Assembly: GCA_030141605.1 (NCBI GenBank)
Contig: JAQGDQ010000018.1
Span: 654,001-714,000 of the forward strand
Length of the DNA stretch: 60,000 nt
Direction: 5' to 3'
Source: Tubiluchus corallicola
Taxonomy: Eukaryota > Priapulida > Priapulimorpha > Priapulimorphida > Tubiluchidae
Of the stretch, positions 37,423-50,919 are shown piece by piece; the stretch's first letter is position 1; each line of letters starts with the position of its first letter. The notes under the pieces were generated by a model. It had not been told where the DNA came from. It did no database searches and saw nothing but the letters and a program-made list of their open reading frames with translations. Made by a program: the position numbers and the translations under genes.

Positions 37423-40400
37423 TCACGGAGTCTGGTCATTGTCCATCTCTCTAGCTCTTTGTACCAACTTCACTAGTAATTTGTTATCAGTCATTTCCTC
37501 TGGAAGCTTTCCATTTAATGTCCGCAAGTTCAAATCAATATACGGAAGGTTCTGTAATAGATGCCCAAATACGTTTAAAAGCTAAATTTTGCTTTATAAG
37601 AAATGCGACACCATTGAATGGCACATAGCATCACAATAATCACTTTTTACAACATCTAACTGTTACATTCTGTCTACATAAATGCAATAATAAATACTAA
37701 AAAGACTTTTCCCTTTTAATATGCATGACTGCACATTTCAAGGAAATAATACATAAAACCTTTCAAACTTACCACAAGATATTCAACTGAACGCTTCCTG
37801 GAATAAAGACATGCCGTGTGGAGTGGAGAAAGTCCTTCAGCATTCTGAATGTTAACGACTGTACCATCAACATCCAGTATAGCTTTTAACATCTGAACAG
37901 AGTCCTTGTTCTCAAACAGTCTATGCAGCAATGTGGAACCATCACGAGGATTTATTGCGCATAAATGTGATACCTTATCTGCGTTAACAATAAAACATAT
38001 TTACGTAAACTGAAACTGAAACTTTCGAAATAAATACCAACTTACAATAACAATACCCCAAAAAAAGAAATAAATTGACGAAGAACATTAATATGTTTTT
38101 GGGTTTAGCGTGGTTAAACAGTGTGCATGTGCTAATGCCAATGTCTCTATTTTTAACACGTATACAACTAGCATCATTAGCAACTACTTTTAAGTTAACC
38201 AAAGCTTCAATTTTACATACTAAACCGTAGCACGTAACAGCACTATGATTGAAATCTCTTTTAAAGTTAATTTCAACTAAATAAATCAAACAGTATCATG
38301 TTTCTCACCTCTGCAAAGTATGTTACTATTTACTTGACCAATGTTTGGAAAGTAACCAGACAATGCAAAATTCCTGCTAGCTGCCACTGTACTTTGACTT
38401 TTGCACACGACATTTTCCTGCACATCGACATCATCAAAGCTATCTTCCAGATAAAACTTGGACAAAGGCTTGGGATTCCACTTCCATGATGCTTCCATTG
38501 TATCATTGCACTCTGGAGTGTATAGTCTGCAATTTTTATCACGTTCGGGAATGTAATCTCTTTTAAAACCATGCAATCTACGCTGGTTATATATTATGCT
38601 GGTTGCAGGTAAAGAAGACAAAAACTTCTTGTTCAATAGCTTCTGCTTATGATTTGTATGCAAATTAGATGCGAAAGTTTTCTTACTATTATCACGGGCC
38701 AGCACACCATCTTGAACAATGGCATCGTTTCCACCTTGTCCAGTATAAGTCTGTACTGTATTTGATTTGCCACTAGTACTTGCTAAATTTATATTTCGTA
38801 ATCCCTGAGTAAGGACTTGCAGTCTTGAAGGAGTAGTACCAGAATATGCTGGTGAGCTAGTCATAAAGTCTTGTCTTACATTAGCTGGTACAGTATTAAA
38901 ACCTGTCCGAATAACTTTGCCCGATTTTGGCATAAGAGGTTCTGCGCACCCAGCACTACACCGCTGAAGACGCTTGTGCGATTTATTCCTTTGGAAATTA
39001 AAAGACATGTGAAATGCAGCTTTGTTTAATGGGCTGGGCGCATTATCAGATGAGGAAATTTCGACTTCAGTAGCAGTGTTTCCACGAATAGCTGAGTGCA
39101 ACCATGATGGATTAGAGTCATCGGCTACAGTTCCAGAATCACTACAAAATGTCTCCCCAGATTCTTCATAAATTGTGCTGTAAAAAACAACTGTGCATAT
39201 TGGACAGAGAATAAACACCATGATAACATACTAAAATAACATACATTTAGTCTTTTACACTGCTAAAAACAATTGGTGTATAGACATCTTAAAAATATGA
39301 ACAAGGCATCAACATACCGTGAGTAATCACTTCCGTCTTCTTCTTGCGTGTGGTATACTGCAGACTCGAGCAAAAACCGCAAAATTTCTATACCAGCAGT
39401 AGCACAGGCTACCATGAGAGGAGTGTCACCCTTGCGGTCCCGCAGATTGTGATCAAACTTGGGCTAAAGCATAAACGTTTAATATTAGATAACACAAATA
39501 AGATAAAACAAAATGCAAAATCGTCACATTTACAAGTTGCGTGCAAACAAATCAATTATATTCCGGAAATAGAAAATAACGTCTAGTCTAATATAGCATA
39601 AAAATGAGGTCACGGGTGACATACCAGCCAAGCATGACGTAGGTTTCTCAGCTCTTGTCTGCCCTCGCGTATACAACCCATTATGAAATCTGTATCCTTT
39701 TTACGGAATGTTTCGATGAGCACTTGAACACCTTGATATTCATCACAAGAGTAAAGGCAGCCTGATCTTGTCAACAGTGCTGTTGTTGCACCAGCAACTA
39801 ACAAAGCTTTTACAATCTTACTGTAACCTGAAAATTAGCAAGCACTTATTTAAACTACAACTAACAAAGCTTTTACAATCTTACTGTAACCTGAAAAATT
39901 AGCAAGCACTTATTTAAACTATAAAAGAAATAACAAAAATAAAGCACCTATCAGGAATAGAAGAAAAATCATATATGGCGCAGTAATGTACAAAATTAAA
40001 GGCACAAAAAATTGTCTGCAAATCGTTAAAGCTCGCTCGCAATGATCTTAACTTAGCCTTAACGTTACTCAAGTTGCCTTAGCACACAATACCTTTTCAG
40101 CTACTAACGGTGCTAAATGCATAATACCCTTTTCAACTGCTAACCCTGCATAGCACATAATTCCTTTTCAGCTGATAACTTCGCTTAACACACAATACCT
40201 TTTTCAGCTGCCAGCTGCAAGGGGGTTAGCCCTCGCTTGTCATAAGCATTTAAATTTAATTCCTTTCCCTGACCCTGATGGTGTTCCACATGTATCCCCT
40301 TTCGCTTCTCTTTGAACATCAACAAAATGAAACGAACCACTTCCAGATGACCACGGGCACAAGCAACATGTAATGGCGAACAGCGAGTTGTTGGATGCTG

Positions 40401-43400
40401 AGATGCTATGTCACCACCTCTCTGCAAATGTACCAAACTATTAGGAAGTACTATAATGCCTATCAAAGAGTAAGCAAAACTATTTACAAATTAGGTACAT
40501 GCTATTAATAATTTAAGTACATACTAAGTAGTTACTATTAGTAAACTATTAATAGGCTAAGTAATACTTATAATAGAATACGTAAAAATATCTGCACTCA
40601 AAGAATTCCGTCACTAGAAGCAAAAAATAGATCCAAACTGCATAGAAAACATAGTAAATAATGGACTACCTCATACAAAAGTTTAACTACTTCTAGGTGA
40701 CCATTTTCTGCAGCAATGTATGCGGGCCAATCATGGACACCATTCTAAAAACACAACGGTATTTCGTAAACGGAAGATCATACAACTACTTTCCAATTCA
40801 ATAACAAAACACCAAATAAACAAAAAAAACTTTCCTTTTAAATGAAGTTACTGATAATAAACTAAAGAATTGTGATTTACCAAAGGGTTAACAATATCTC
40901 CGTCTTCTAAAATGCAGAACAATGATTCAGCGTTTCCATTCATTGAGCAGTGAAACAATACAGGAGTCACAATCTCCACCTGGCGTCTGAAATATAATGA
41001 TTACTCTGTATAACATAGTACTAAAATTATAGTAATTATGGAAGAATCCTGTCTAAGTACAGCATTCTACCATTTTTGGCCAAGCCGCACTCTATTAACT
41101 GTTCACTACTAATGCCACTTTGAAGTTTCTTGGTAAAAAACAGTAAATTTATTAGCCAGTACAAGCCGGTCAGTGAAATAACAAAAGTGTTATAAGTGTA
41201 GTCTGAAAATGAAACAAAATCAAAAACAGGAATATAATTAAATTACCTTTCCATTGCCATGGCTACCATTGCTTGAATTTGAGGATTTTTTGCTTGACTG
41301 AAAGCTCTTTGCAAACCCTAAGAACATTAAATGCTAAATCGATGAAATTCGTTTTTATAGCTACAATATAATGTACAATATACTCATGATGCTGCTTTCC
41401 CTTCGCATACACCTGTCGGGTGTCAAAGAAATCTGAATATCCCGACTGTCGGTCAGCAACAGGTGGTGTTTTTTTTGTAAATGCTTGAAAACCTGTGATT
41501 TTCTGCTAGATTTCAGGCAGAATTGAGTTACTTTGAGCAGCAATATATTTCAGTTGGTACAGTTTAGACTATGCAGACTGTTTTACTTATCTTCGAAATA
41601 TTCTAAGTTCAAAATCGCATGCACCAGGTAAGCACTTTTTTGGCCTCTTTACAGAAGCCACACACTAGTCTCCTCATCACGTCTCTCCAAAGAGTACTTA
41701 GTATTATTTGAGCTGACAGTATTCCTCATACTGAAATTCTACATATGACTAAGACCGTTTGTATAGAGGCAGCCATAATTAGATGTCAACTTTGTTACAT
41801 CGGTCATGTAGTCAGGATGCCTGATAATCGTCCTCCTTGTCGCTGTTTTACGGTGAGCATTCTTGTGGTTATTGTTCACAAGGGGGACAGAAGAAGTGTT
41901 TTAAGGATTACCTTTCTGCTACTCTGAAGAATTGTGAAGTTCATCTAGCAAGACGCTAGTTTCTAGCAGCGGAACGCAATAACCTGCAGCCATCATTATG
42001 TTATGAGAATGTAGAAACTTTTGAATTTAACCTCACGTAAAGAACGTCAACAACGTAGACATGATATGCACGTGTGGTAGCCCAATTTGCATAATGCATT
42101 GTTCCACTGATTTTGGTTTTCAATCACATCAGCATAGCCATCAGTGACAATAACCCAAACTTTCGCTCATTTCTCAATTCTTACTCATAGAAACGATGGA
42201 GTCGTCTTCATTCGAAGAACCCCATTAACTACATAAGTATCGTAACCTTAACTCATTTGACAAAATGCATAAATCTAGCATGAGCATTTTTTGCTGATGA
42301 AATGCACAAATGAAACCAAAATAAAAGGAGTATGTTACCGTAAGGCAACTCTGGAACTGCAGCATCAATTCGACTACTTCTAAATGACTGTTCTCTACAG
42401 CATGATGCAACGGCAAATATCCATCAACGTCAACAATCCGCGGATCAGCTCCATATCTAAAAAATACAGCAATGAAAAAATAGAAGCAAGTTGCTTCCAA
42501 AAAGTTCAATAATCACACCAATAAATCCTACGTAATTTTCTGATGCTTTCAAATAGTAGAATTTCTAAGAATTAAAATGTACTTGATAGTTGTATTTCAG
42601 AAAAAAATCCGAAGAAACTTTCATACACTTATCAAAATAGTAATACCTGAGTAATACTTTAACTGACTCCAAATGACTTTCACTAGCTGCTATTGCTAAA
42701 GCTGTTCGACCAGTCTTTTCATGCTGAGCATTTACGGGGCAACCATCCATTTCCAATAGATACCTTAAATTTCCACACCTAATAATGATAACAATTTAAT
42801 GTGCTGATTTAACCAGAGAGTACCAATAATACACATATTTAATAACATAAACAGCAAAACGAGTAAACCTGAAATGATAATCAGTAAAGGAATAGAACAA
42901 CGTCTAGATTACCAATAATGTATATGCCAATAAAGTGGCATCAGCCTGCATACTAATCATTCTGGTTCATTTAGAAAATAAACACCTAGTGACTTGCTAT
43001 CATTTGGCCAATCAGTAAACCTGTGTTATATCTCTTTTCCACACAAAGCTCTACCAATTAATAGATTAATAAGTAACTAAGTAAACCTACTCACAAACAA
43101 ATACCCAAACAGCTTGAAATACTAAAGGTCATGCATATACTAATACTATAAAATATGTTCTCTCAACAACGTACCATCAATTAAAGGCAAAAAGCTAAAA
43201 CTCTTGGAAAATTGGGCTTATCTTAATATTCGAGCAAATGTTAAAAAGTTTCAGCAATGAAAGTCTAACAAGCACCTTATACAATTAAACAACTTTACAG
43301 TTGTGATCATGAATGAGCCTTTTTGTGAATGAACAGTGAAATCGTTCATCAACAGAAGACAGTAATATACTGTCAATGTCCAATAGTGTAACAAATTTTG

Positions 43401-46400
43401 AAAATAAATTAGGTAATTAGATTATTGAAGTGATATTTCCAAGTGAACACTAGCCAACTGCAGTTTTAGCTTTGGCAGCACTCAGCTTTTTGAGTTGGCA
43501 AGTACAATTTGTAAGCTTAGTTACAATTTTATATTTTTGCACTTTTAAGAAAGATTATTTATGCACCTGTTGTGTGGTAATTTTAGTATTTTTAATTGCA
43601 CATTAAGCTGCCCCAAGCTTGTTTGCCTAGTGACTTTTAGGGCAACTACACATATCAACTAAGTAGTAACTGTCACTACTGATTGACAAGATGTAACCTT
43701 AAAAACACATTTATAAAACTTTATCGCAAAAAGTTTTTTCCTAAAAAACTTAAGGCAAGTATTTACCGATTGTAAATGACAGCTATCATGACTAGAGTTC
43801 TACCTTGTCCATCAACAGCGAACAAATCAGATTTCCTCAGACAGTGTTTTTTTAACTCCTCCTACAAAAAGATATATCAGGAAAAAAATTTAATTGCCTA
43901 CAATATAATGCAAATATAATATGATATGATATGATATGATATGATATGATATGATATGATATGATATGATATGATATGATATGATATGATATGATGTGTA
44001 TAATTTCATATAACATAACATAACATAACATAACATATAGTGTAGTGTAGTGTAGTGTAGTGTAGTGTAGTGTAGTGTAGTGTAGTGTAGTGTAGTGTAG
44101 TGTAGTGTAGTGTAGTGTAGTGTAGTGGTGTAGTGTAATGTAGTGTAGTGTAATGTAATGTAATGCAATGTAATGTAATGTAATATAATATAGTATTCTG
44201 CATATAATATAAAGGGGCCCAAAAAGCAAAAAGTTACTGCAAAAGATAAAGTGATACGAAATGTAGCAGCCATGAATATAGATATATTGGTACAACGTCA
44301 TATATAGATATATTATAGATATATTGGAGCATACGTCATAAATCAATTCATGTAAATGCCTACTAAATAGGCACTACATTTAGACCTATTCCCAATTTTG
44401 ACTTAAATTTCTAGGTAATTTGTTTTAAAATAAGACGACGAGGAGAATTAATGGCCTTGATATAATGGCAATTGAAAAATGAATAATTAAAGGTACAGTT
44501 CCGTCTAAATATTAAGTTGCCAGATCATGAGGTCTTAATTTCATCAGACAACTTACAAACATTTATTGCAAGGGTCTTGTCGCGAATCAGCTAAATATTC
44601 GCGAGAAATGTAGGGAACAACAATTTTCTACTTTTTTTGTTAATGTGGAATTATTTGGCAAGTGGGCGGAAAAGTTGGGACTACTTTTTTAGCAGACGGA
44701 AAGAAAACCGCTTTTATGTTAAATTTTTACAGAGTTTGGAGTTATTTTGTATATCCATGTGTCTGATGCATCTGTTTTCGCCTGCCTGCGTTTGTTGTTT
44801 GCAGGTTGTCTGAAACAAGCGCTTACGTGGATATCAGAGGGGGGACACCCATTTCCCCCCTCACAAAGGTAAAGTTTTTCGTTAAACTTAATCATCAATG
44901 ACCGATGGTCGAAGTGCTATTCAGAACGTAAAAGGAGGGCATTTTCTATAGTTCTCAAAAGCGCAGGGATCACATGATTTGCTACTATGTTAATCCTGTA
45001 CTGATGCTAACTTCATGCTTTGTACACATTTCACTATATATTAATTCTAATCAACCAAATATGCACATATAAAATCATCATCAAGCAATGTAATTTATGA
45101 AAGGAATGTGCAACACGTGTGCAACTCTCGTGCAACACGTTATAGTGTGCTTACACTGGATATTAATAATATAATTGCTATTTATTTGTTACAGTGTACA
45201 AGCCTATAACAGATTCCAAACACTAAGCACATATCTCAATAATAAGTGGCTATTAATGAAAAATATATCTTAAATACTAAACAAACTATTATTTTTGTAA
45301 ATATTTGCCAAAATAATGTATCATATATAGTATCAGTTATATACTGTATCACCCTGTTTATAAGTCACATGTAACCTATATTTAGCAACCTAATGCTTAT
45401 TGCTTACCTGAGCCACAATCCGGGATAATGTTTTGACTCTCTCTAACCTCTCAGCTTGAACAATCTCTTTGCAATCGATTGCTTTGTTTCTAGCAGCTAA
45501 CTCTTCAGCTAACGCTCCTGTATTTGTTTCCATGTTTGGATCAGAGCCTCGTTTTAAAAGACACCTTTTCAACACAAAAACAAGCTTAAAAACTAGAAAC
45601 GAAAACTTTCCACAATTCGACAGATTAAGTTAAATTAATACTAAAATGATTTAAGGCATGTGCCAAAAACTAGAAAATGGTAAATCTAAAAGATTATGAA
45701 TGAAGCTACATTAATTCACATATTTACCACAAAAGTTACTAAACTATTAGAGAAATATATTCACATCATCAGTTTTTTTAAAGAAAAAATGTTGTCAAAG
45801 GATTAGCCTAAGACATTATTAAATAAAATGCTGGGTTGTCTACTGAGCTTAGCAGCAAAATGTGAACAGTAGTAAATAGTATTATTAAAACTGAACAAAA
45901 ATATGAATTAACCTTTTTTTAATTTTTATGTAATTTTGCCTACAAATAATTCAAACAGAAACACAGAGGTCTTAGCCTCAAGACATACATAGGATAAACT
46001 GTTTCGCCGTCATCTTCTGATCACCTTATGAGGAGGCCTTAGTAGATGCCAACTTTATTAAAAACATCAAACATTTATTTAAATGTTAATACCGAGAAGC
46101 ACTGCATACTATTTATATATTATACAAGATAAAAAAATGAACCAAAATTCTTCAGTCCTACACTACCTAACCACTTCAACATGATTTCCACTAGCTGCGT
46201 AATGTAAAGGTGTCCAGAGTGATTCCGGATTCTGAAGATTTGGATTAGCACCAAGAACACACACCAAAATCTCAACCAAGGCAACATTACCTGTAAATAT
46301 TTACAAGTAAATAAATGCTTATACACCTAATCGTACAACCACTATGCAAAGTAAACAGATAAGAACAACAAGTGTATAATAATAGAGCAGTTCTACTAGC

Positions 46401-49400
46401 AGGTGATAATAAGATAATACTAAACAATATTCTGACATTCTTAGTTAGTATTAAAACACAAGAAAATGTCTTGAATGTAAATATTTACAGGTAAGAAACA
46501 ATGACATGATAGATTAGAAATTGACAAGTTCAATAAATCACCTGAGCAATAAAACAGAACAAAGTGTTCAATCATTCATTTTATATCCAGCTTAGAATGC
46601 AAGAAAAGAGCTTCTAGGATAGCAATATAAGGATAGCATTTATTTCTCTAGATTGTACTAAACATGGTGTAAGGAATGGCTTCGTATAAAGTTAAATTAC
46701 ACTGCTATATATAATTACCAATACAGTGCACACTTACCTGAGCACACTGCTAATGATAAAGGTGTAATTCCTTCTGAACCAATAACATTAACATCTGCTC
46801 CACAAATTCTGACTAGATTAAGCAGTAGAGGTAGCCGACACACACCTAAAAAGCATCGCAGGTGAGAAGCGTTAAGACCATCATAACCTTTCTGATTGCA
46901 ATCACTACCTAATTTATCACTCAGTTACTATGATATCAGACAGTAAAAGACACTAAGGTGTCATGAATAGGACAACCAGACATTGCAATGCATGAAGACA
47001 GAAACTGTCACAAATACAAAAAATTTAAAGATTAAAAATATCTTAGAATTTATTTTTTCTTACCTTGCTTTACAACAATGTGAATTATGTAATTTCCTTT
47101 GGAATCTGTTTCGGAGTTAATATCAAATTCAAACAACTGCAAAGTTCAGTAAAACTAAGTTAGGTAAGTTTGTAAGATGTTGCAAAATGGATTTTCCAAT
47201 ACTAACATTTGTTAGATGCACTAAACCTCTCATCAGGTAGTGCTGTGAAGCAGTCTCATTAAACACAAAAAAGTGATCTTTAGCAATAAATGCCAGATTA
47301 CTTGCAAGTGGTAAATAATGAAAATAACAAAATAATAAGAAGCAAGATAATGTATACCTAATATTATTTACCGTTATACAAAGACCAATCTAAAAAATCT
47401 AAATAAAATATCTTCTTTTTTCATTACTTTCATTCATTCATTCTTCATTCATTTTGACATTACTTTTACCGTTTATGTGCATACCTGCAACTTATAAAGA
47501 AGTTCATCACAATCACGAGTATGTGCAGCCATATTGAAGAGCTGATCTCTTTCTTGAAGACTGGGTTTTTGTTTCGACTGAACCTTTTCTTTTGGCGGCG
47601 TCTTCAGCAAAGACTTTGAAGCCAACACTTTCTTTATTTGTGGACAGAAACAAACATCATCTCCAGTCCGACCTGAAAACATTGTAACTTAACAATTTAA
47701 AAATTACCTATGCTTTCGTGCATATAATTACATGCACTTCTTGAAAGTCTTGGAAGTTGATCATCTGGAAAAACAAACCTTGTACCACATTGAGAGTTAT
47801 CACGTGTCCCGAATTTTGAAGGACTTACACAATTATCGGGTAATTGAGCCTGAGCAACTTGTCCCAAATTTCGCAATAAACAAACAGTAATCACCAACTC
47901 TTCAGAATACTATTCGATTTAACTAAAAAATTTGATGAGTTAATACCCTAGCATCAAATTTTGCCAGACTACATACAGACAGGCTAAAATACTCCAGAAC
48001 TGGCTCAAGACCATCAAATAAATGAGGTTTTACAAAAAATTTTAATACCGTGTACTTCTATTCTTCATGCTCTTTTATTTGAACAATATTGAAACCTATT
48101 TACTTAAAAAATTCTAATTAACAAAGAATTGCCACAATTTTTTTATTTCAAAGTGATAACAGTGATCCCAACTAAGCGCCCTAACCTAAATTTCAACTTG
48201 ATTGATCACATTGGGTCACGGGAACATGCTATTTAAATCAGCTGAAAACAATTAATTTGGTACAATTTAAAATTAATTAAACAACTCTAATTAATTAACT
48301 GATTAGTGAGTTGCTACAAATTTTTTGTTTTAACATTCTAGCTAATTATCCTACCAAATTTTCTCAATAAATTTAAAATTAATTAATTAAATAGCTTTAA
48401 TCAGTTAACTAATTAACAAGTTGCTAAAAAATTTTTGTTTTCAACCCAGGGCATCCCATCTAACTGTCAGCTCGATCGGAAAACACTTATCAACTGAACA
48501 ATTGATAAACGCTTTTGGAGTTGAAAAGTGTGACAGACAAAATGAATGAATACATAACCGGATTTTTTTAAAGATTCTTTCCAACATGATAAAACATGAG
48601 ATGATCATTGTCATCAGCAGCACAGCATTACTAACTTGAGGTATGAAAATGGTAAATCATAAAAAGCTGTACTGAGAAGCAAAAATATTCGTATCACGAT
48701 TATAAATAATAATGCTTAAATTGGTGAAATTGTTGTATTTTATTGAATCGTTTGTATTTTTCTATCAACAAATTTCAATATATTTTAATAATAAATAGGC
48801 CAAATTATGAACGGCCAATGGTCAACTTCAGTGGTATTATGCGACAATAGTGAGCATTATATTGGGGGACAAAGGCCTAGCAGCTGCAGGTATTTCTAGC
48901 ATGAATCTGAAAATGTTTCAATATAGAATGAAGTTCAATTTTTTGATACTGTAATTTACATTTTGTTTTTAAATTTAAGACATAATAAAGAGCCCAAATA
49001 TCATCGTATCTGCAGGAAAATACATTTGCGACTGCACTCGTTATGTTTTGTTGTTATAGAAATTTAGCTGTAACATGGGAAAATATTGATAGTTTCCACA
49101 TTTTAAAAAACAATGACCTACATAGTTTTATCTACCATCCAAATATATGCAAATGCCATCATTTCGTCATATGAAGAGCAGCCCAGTTGTTACTATTTTA
49201 AAAATCAATGGTAATCATTACAAAATGTCATCTAACAACTACTAAAATACGTAATCTACTCTACATTATAGTTATTTCTACATAAGTTCTATTAAATATT
49301 CACCTGATTTGTCTTTAACTTTTGTAGAAATTTTTGACTGCAACAAATACACAACAGCATCATAGTTTTGATGGATACACGCCACATGAAGCATTGTCAA

Positions 49401-50095
49401 TCCATTATTAAACTGGTGTTTGATACCTATAATGTTAGACTTATAAATTACAGTTGGTTTATACACAATTAGGAAATATTATTCATAAAGTGCAGAGATC
49501 GCATAGTCTTTTATATGTAAGCATGCAAAAAATAATAAAATCCATGCTTATTACAACCACTAAACATCATAATTTTACAATCAGTTTGCTTACAACTGCT
49601 ACTTAATGTCAGTCACGCTAACAGTGCATTTTAAATATTTCAGCTCCAGTTATCACACCTCAGAAGACATTTGAAAAAAGATACCGTACCTATTATTTTT
49701 CCATCAACTAGAGTTTGTAAAACTTGTACAGGTCCACATTTCAGAGCCAGCAAAGCTATATCAACAACTGACTTTCTCAAATCTGTTGAAATCACACATT
49801 CCAATAAAAGTGTCTGCAAAGAATCTCCTTTTGGCCAAAGAGAAACAAATGTTACAGGACAGTCACCAAATTTAAAAGGATGAAATGTTAATGAAGCCCT
49901 CCAGAAAATGTTGGCAATCCTATCCATAAGCTCGCTAGAAATTCTGGTGTCTTGAAACTTGTTATGTTCATTCAGGTATGAAGAATGATCATTCTTTGAC
50001 ATGCAGTTAAATATCTCTTTACTGTCCAGTGCCATGTCAGAAGAAACATCCAGTATCTGTGTGTACTGCCCTTGAGAGTATTTGAATGTACTCAT
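37423..50095 (-). CDS. Large ankyrin-repeat protein, no named orthologue recognised
   Basis: Twenty phase-consistent exons encode about 1,233 residues: 50095-49690, 49426-49304, 47857-47708, 47672-47485, 47136-47064, 46845-46738, 46290-46167, 45564-45408, 43861-43767, 42778-42647, 42456-42339, 41317-41247, 40986-40881, 40744-40670, 40421-40199, 39827-39625, 39463-39318, 39177-38309, 37978-37773, 37551-37423. Start is ATG 50095 (MSTFKYSQ); a candidate acceptor just upstream suggests a 5' UTR intron. Residues 1-135 match no domain I know. Ankyrin repeats run from about 140 to 830, with motifs such as GLTMLHVACIHQN, TPLHYAASGNHVEVV, LPLHHAVENSHLEVV, SPLHVACARGHLEVV and DTPLMVACATAG. One 869-nt exon then inserts about 290 Ser/Asn-rich, probably disordered residues, and a final repeat (LSPLHTACLYS) closes the protein. 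There is no signal peptide, kinase, death or SOCS domain. A scaffold role is a family-level inference only. Exon 3 could start at 47899 instead, and is symmetric. Confidence 0.85.
39795..39921. repeat. Tandem duplication spanning a splice acceptor, 63 + 64 bp
   Basis: 39795-39857 and 39858-39921 are almost identical, differing by one A in a short A-run. Each copy contains the - strand acceptor (CAG before GTTACAG) and the first 33 nt of the ankyrin-gene exon 39827-39625. Reading from the extra upstream acceptor runs into an in-frame TAA, so the gene-proximal acceptor must be used for a full-length product. Confidence 0.92.
41590..41995 (+). mobile_element. Non-LTR retrotransposon relic, frameshifted
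   Basis: One frame gives IEAAIIRCQLCYIGHVVRMP followed by DNRPP; another, further on, gives GQKKCFKDYLSATLKNCEV. Together they match the C-terminal segment of a widespread non-LTR reverse transcriptase family (pattern Q.RW.GHV.RM.D.RLP.., then GQ.KRFKD.LK..LK.C.I). The frame change and missing text show it is dead. It lies antisense in an intron of the ankyrin gene and is from a different family than the relics at 15.2 and 52.3 kb. Confidence 0.8.
43915..44190. repeat. Compound pentanucleotide microsatellite
   Basis: Three adjoining 5-bp arrays: (ATGAT)n from about 43915 to 43995, (ATAAC)n at about 44010-44036, and (TGTAG)n from 44038 to about 44135, decaying into TGTAA units to about 44190. 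It lies in the ankyrin-gene intron between exons 45564-45408 and 43861-43767, its left edge about 55 bp inside the intron. Confidence 0.95.
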
Positions 50096-50919
50096 GGTAC
50101 TGTAAATTATAATAATGATTCTATAAAAACAGTAAAACAAAATAAGTAGAAAATTACAAAAATTCATACATGTGACACAGTTGTCATGTGTTCTGGATTA
50201 TTGTCACTTTTGTTTATTTAGTGTTCAAGGATGATTAGCTGCATTTTCACTAGGTCATTTTACTACATGCTTTAGTTTTGCCATATATGTTTTCTGACAA
50301 AACAGTTGAGACAGTCTGTGTATAGCCCTGTTCGGATAATTAACATTGTCTGTTACAAGAAGTCATCTGATTAGCTACTTGATATTGGCAGTAGTTTCCA
50401 TCTGCCCACATGTTTACGATTTCTCTAGATGAGTTGTGACGAGATATTTCAGTTTATTTGTATATGTTAACAGGTGATTGGGATTGGACGCAGACGACCT
50501 CTTACTTCAGGAGTTAGGAGATGACTGGGGTTGTCTGTAGATGTCTTCTGATCAGGTGCCTCAGGTAAGGAATAGAACTTTTCCTCCCAGATGCATGAGT
50601 TTGGCTACACATACACATACATATATTCACTTTCTGTGTTAGGGTTAGGGAAAGGTAAGAATTGCGTGACAATTGTAGCCCATGTGGTGATATATATACG
50701 CATAAAACACACATATTTTAAAAAGAATCATATTTAAAATGTATCTACACGGCCACTAATGGCTACAACTGTCTACATGCGGCAACAACTATCACGGAAT
50801 TCTTACCTTTCCCCAACCCTAACACAGAAAGTGAATGTTCAAACCTAATAAATAGTTTTTAGATCGGAATACAGTATAAGTTAGTAAATAAAAAATCGAC
50901 TCTGTCAATCGATGCAGTT
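50096..50919. other. Upstream region of the ankyrin gene
   Basis: It holds the likely 5' UTR and promoter of the ankyrin gene by position, and a fold-back repeat (50625-50836). No core promoter motif is clear. Confidence 0.4.
50625..50836. repeat. Fold-back (inverted repeat) element
   Basis: Arm 1 at 50625-50663 (ATTCACTTTCTGTGTTAGGG and onward) is the reverse complement of arm 2 at 50798-50836 with one mismatch in 39 nt. Weaker pairing continues inward about 30 nt. The arms include TTAGGGTTAGGG, two telomere-type units. I see no flanking target duplication, so class is uncertain. Confidence 0.8.

Noticed and set aside
43915-44190. CRISPR-like array
   Set aside because: The repeated unit is 5 bp without spacers, in an animal genome intron; it is a microsatellite.
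43852-44346. Long - strand open frames rich in Tyr-Ile-Thr-Leu-His repeats
   Set aside because: They are translations of the 5-bp microsatellite, which has no stop in some frames; no splice or family evidence.
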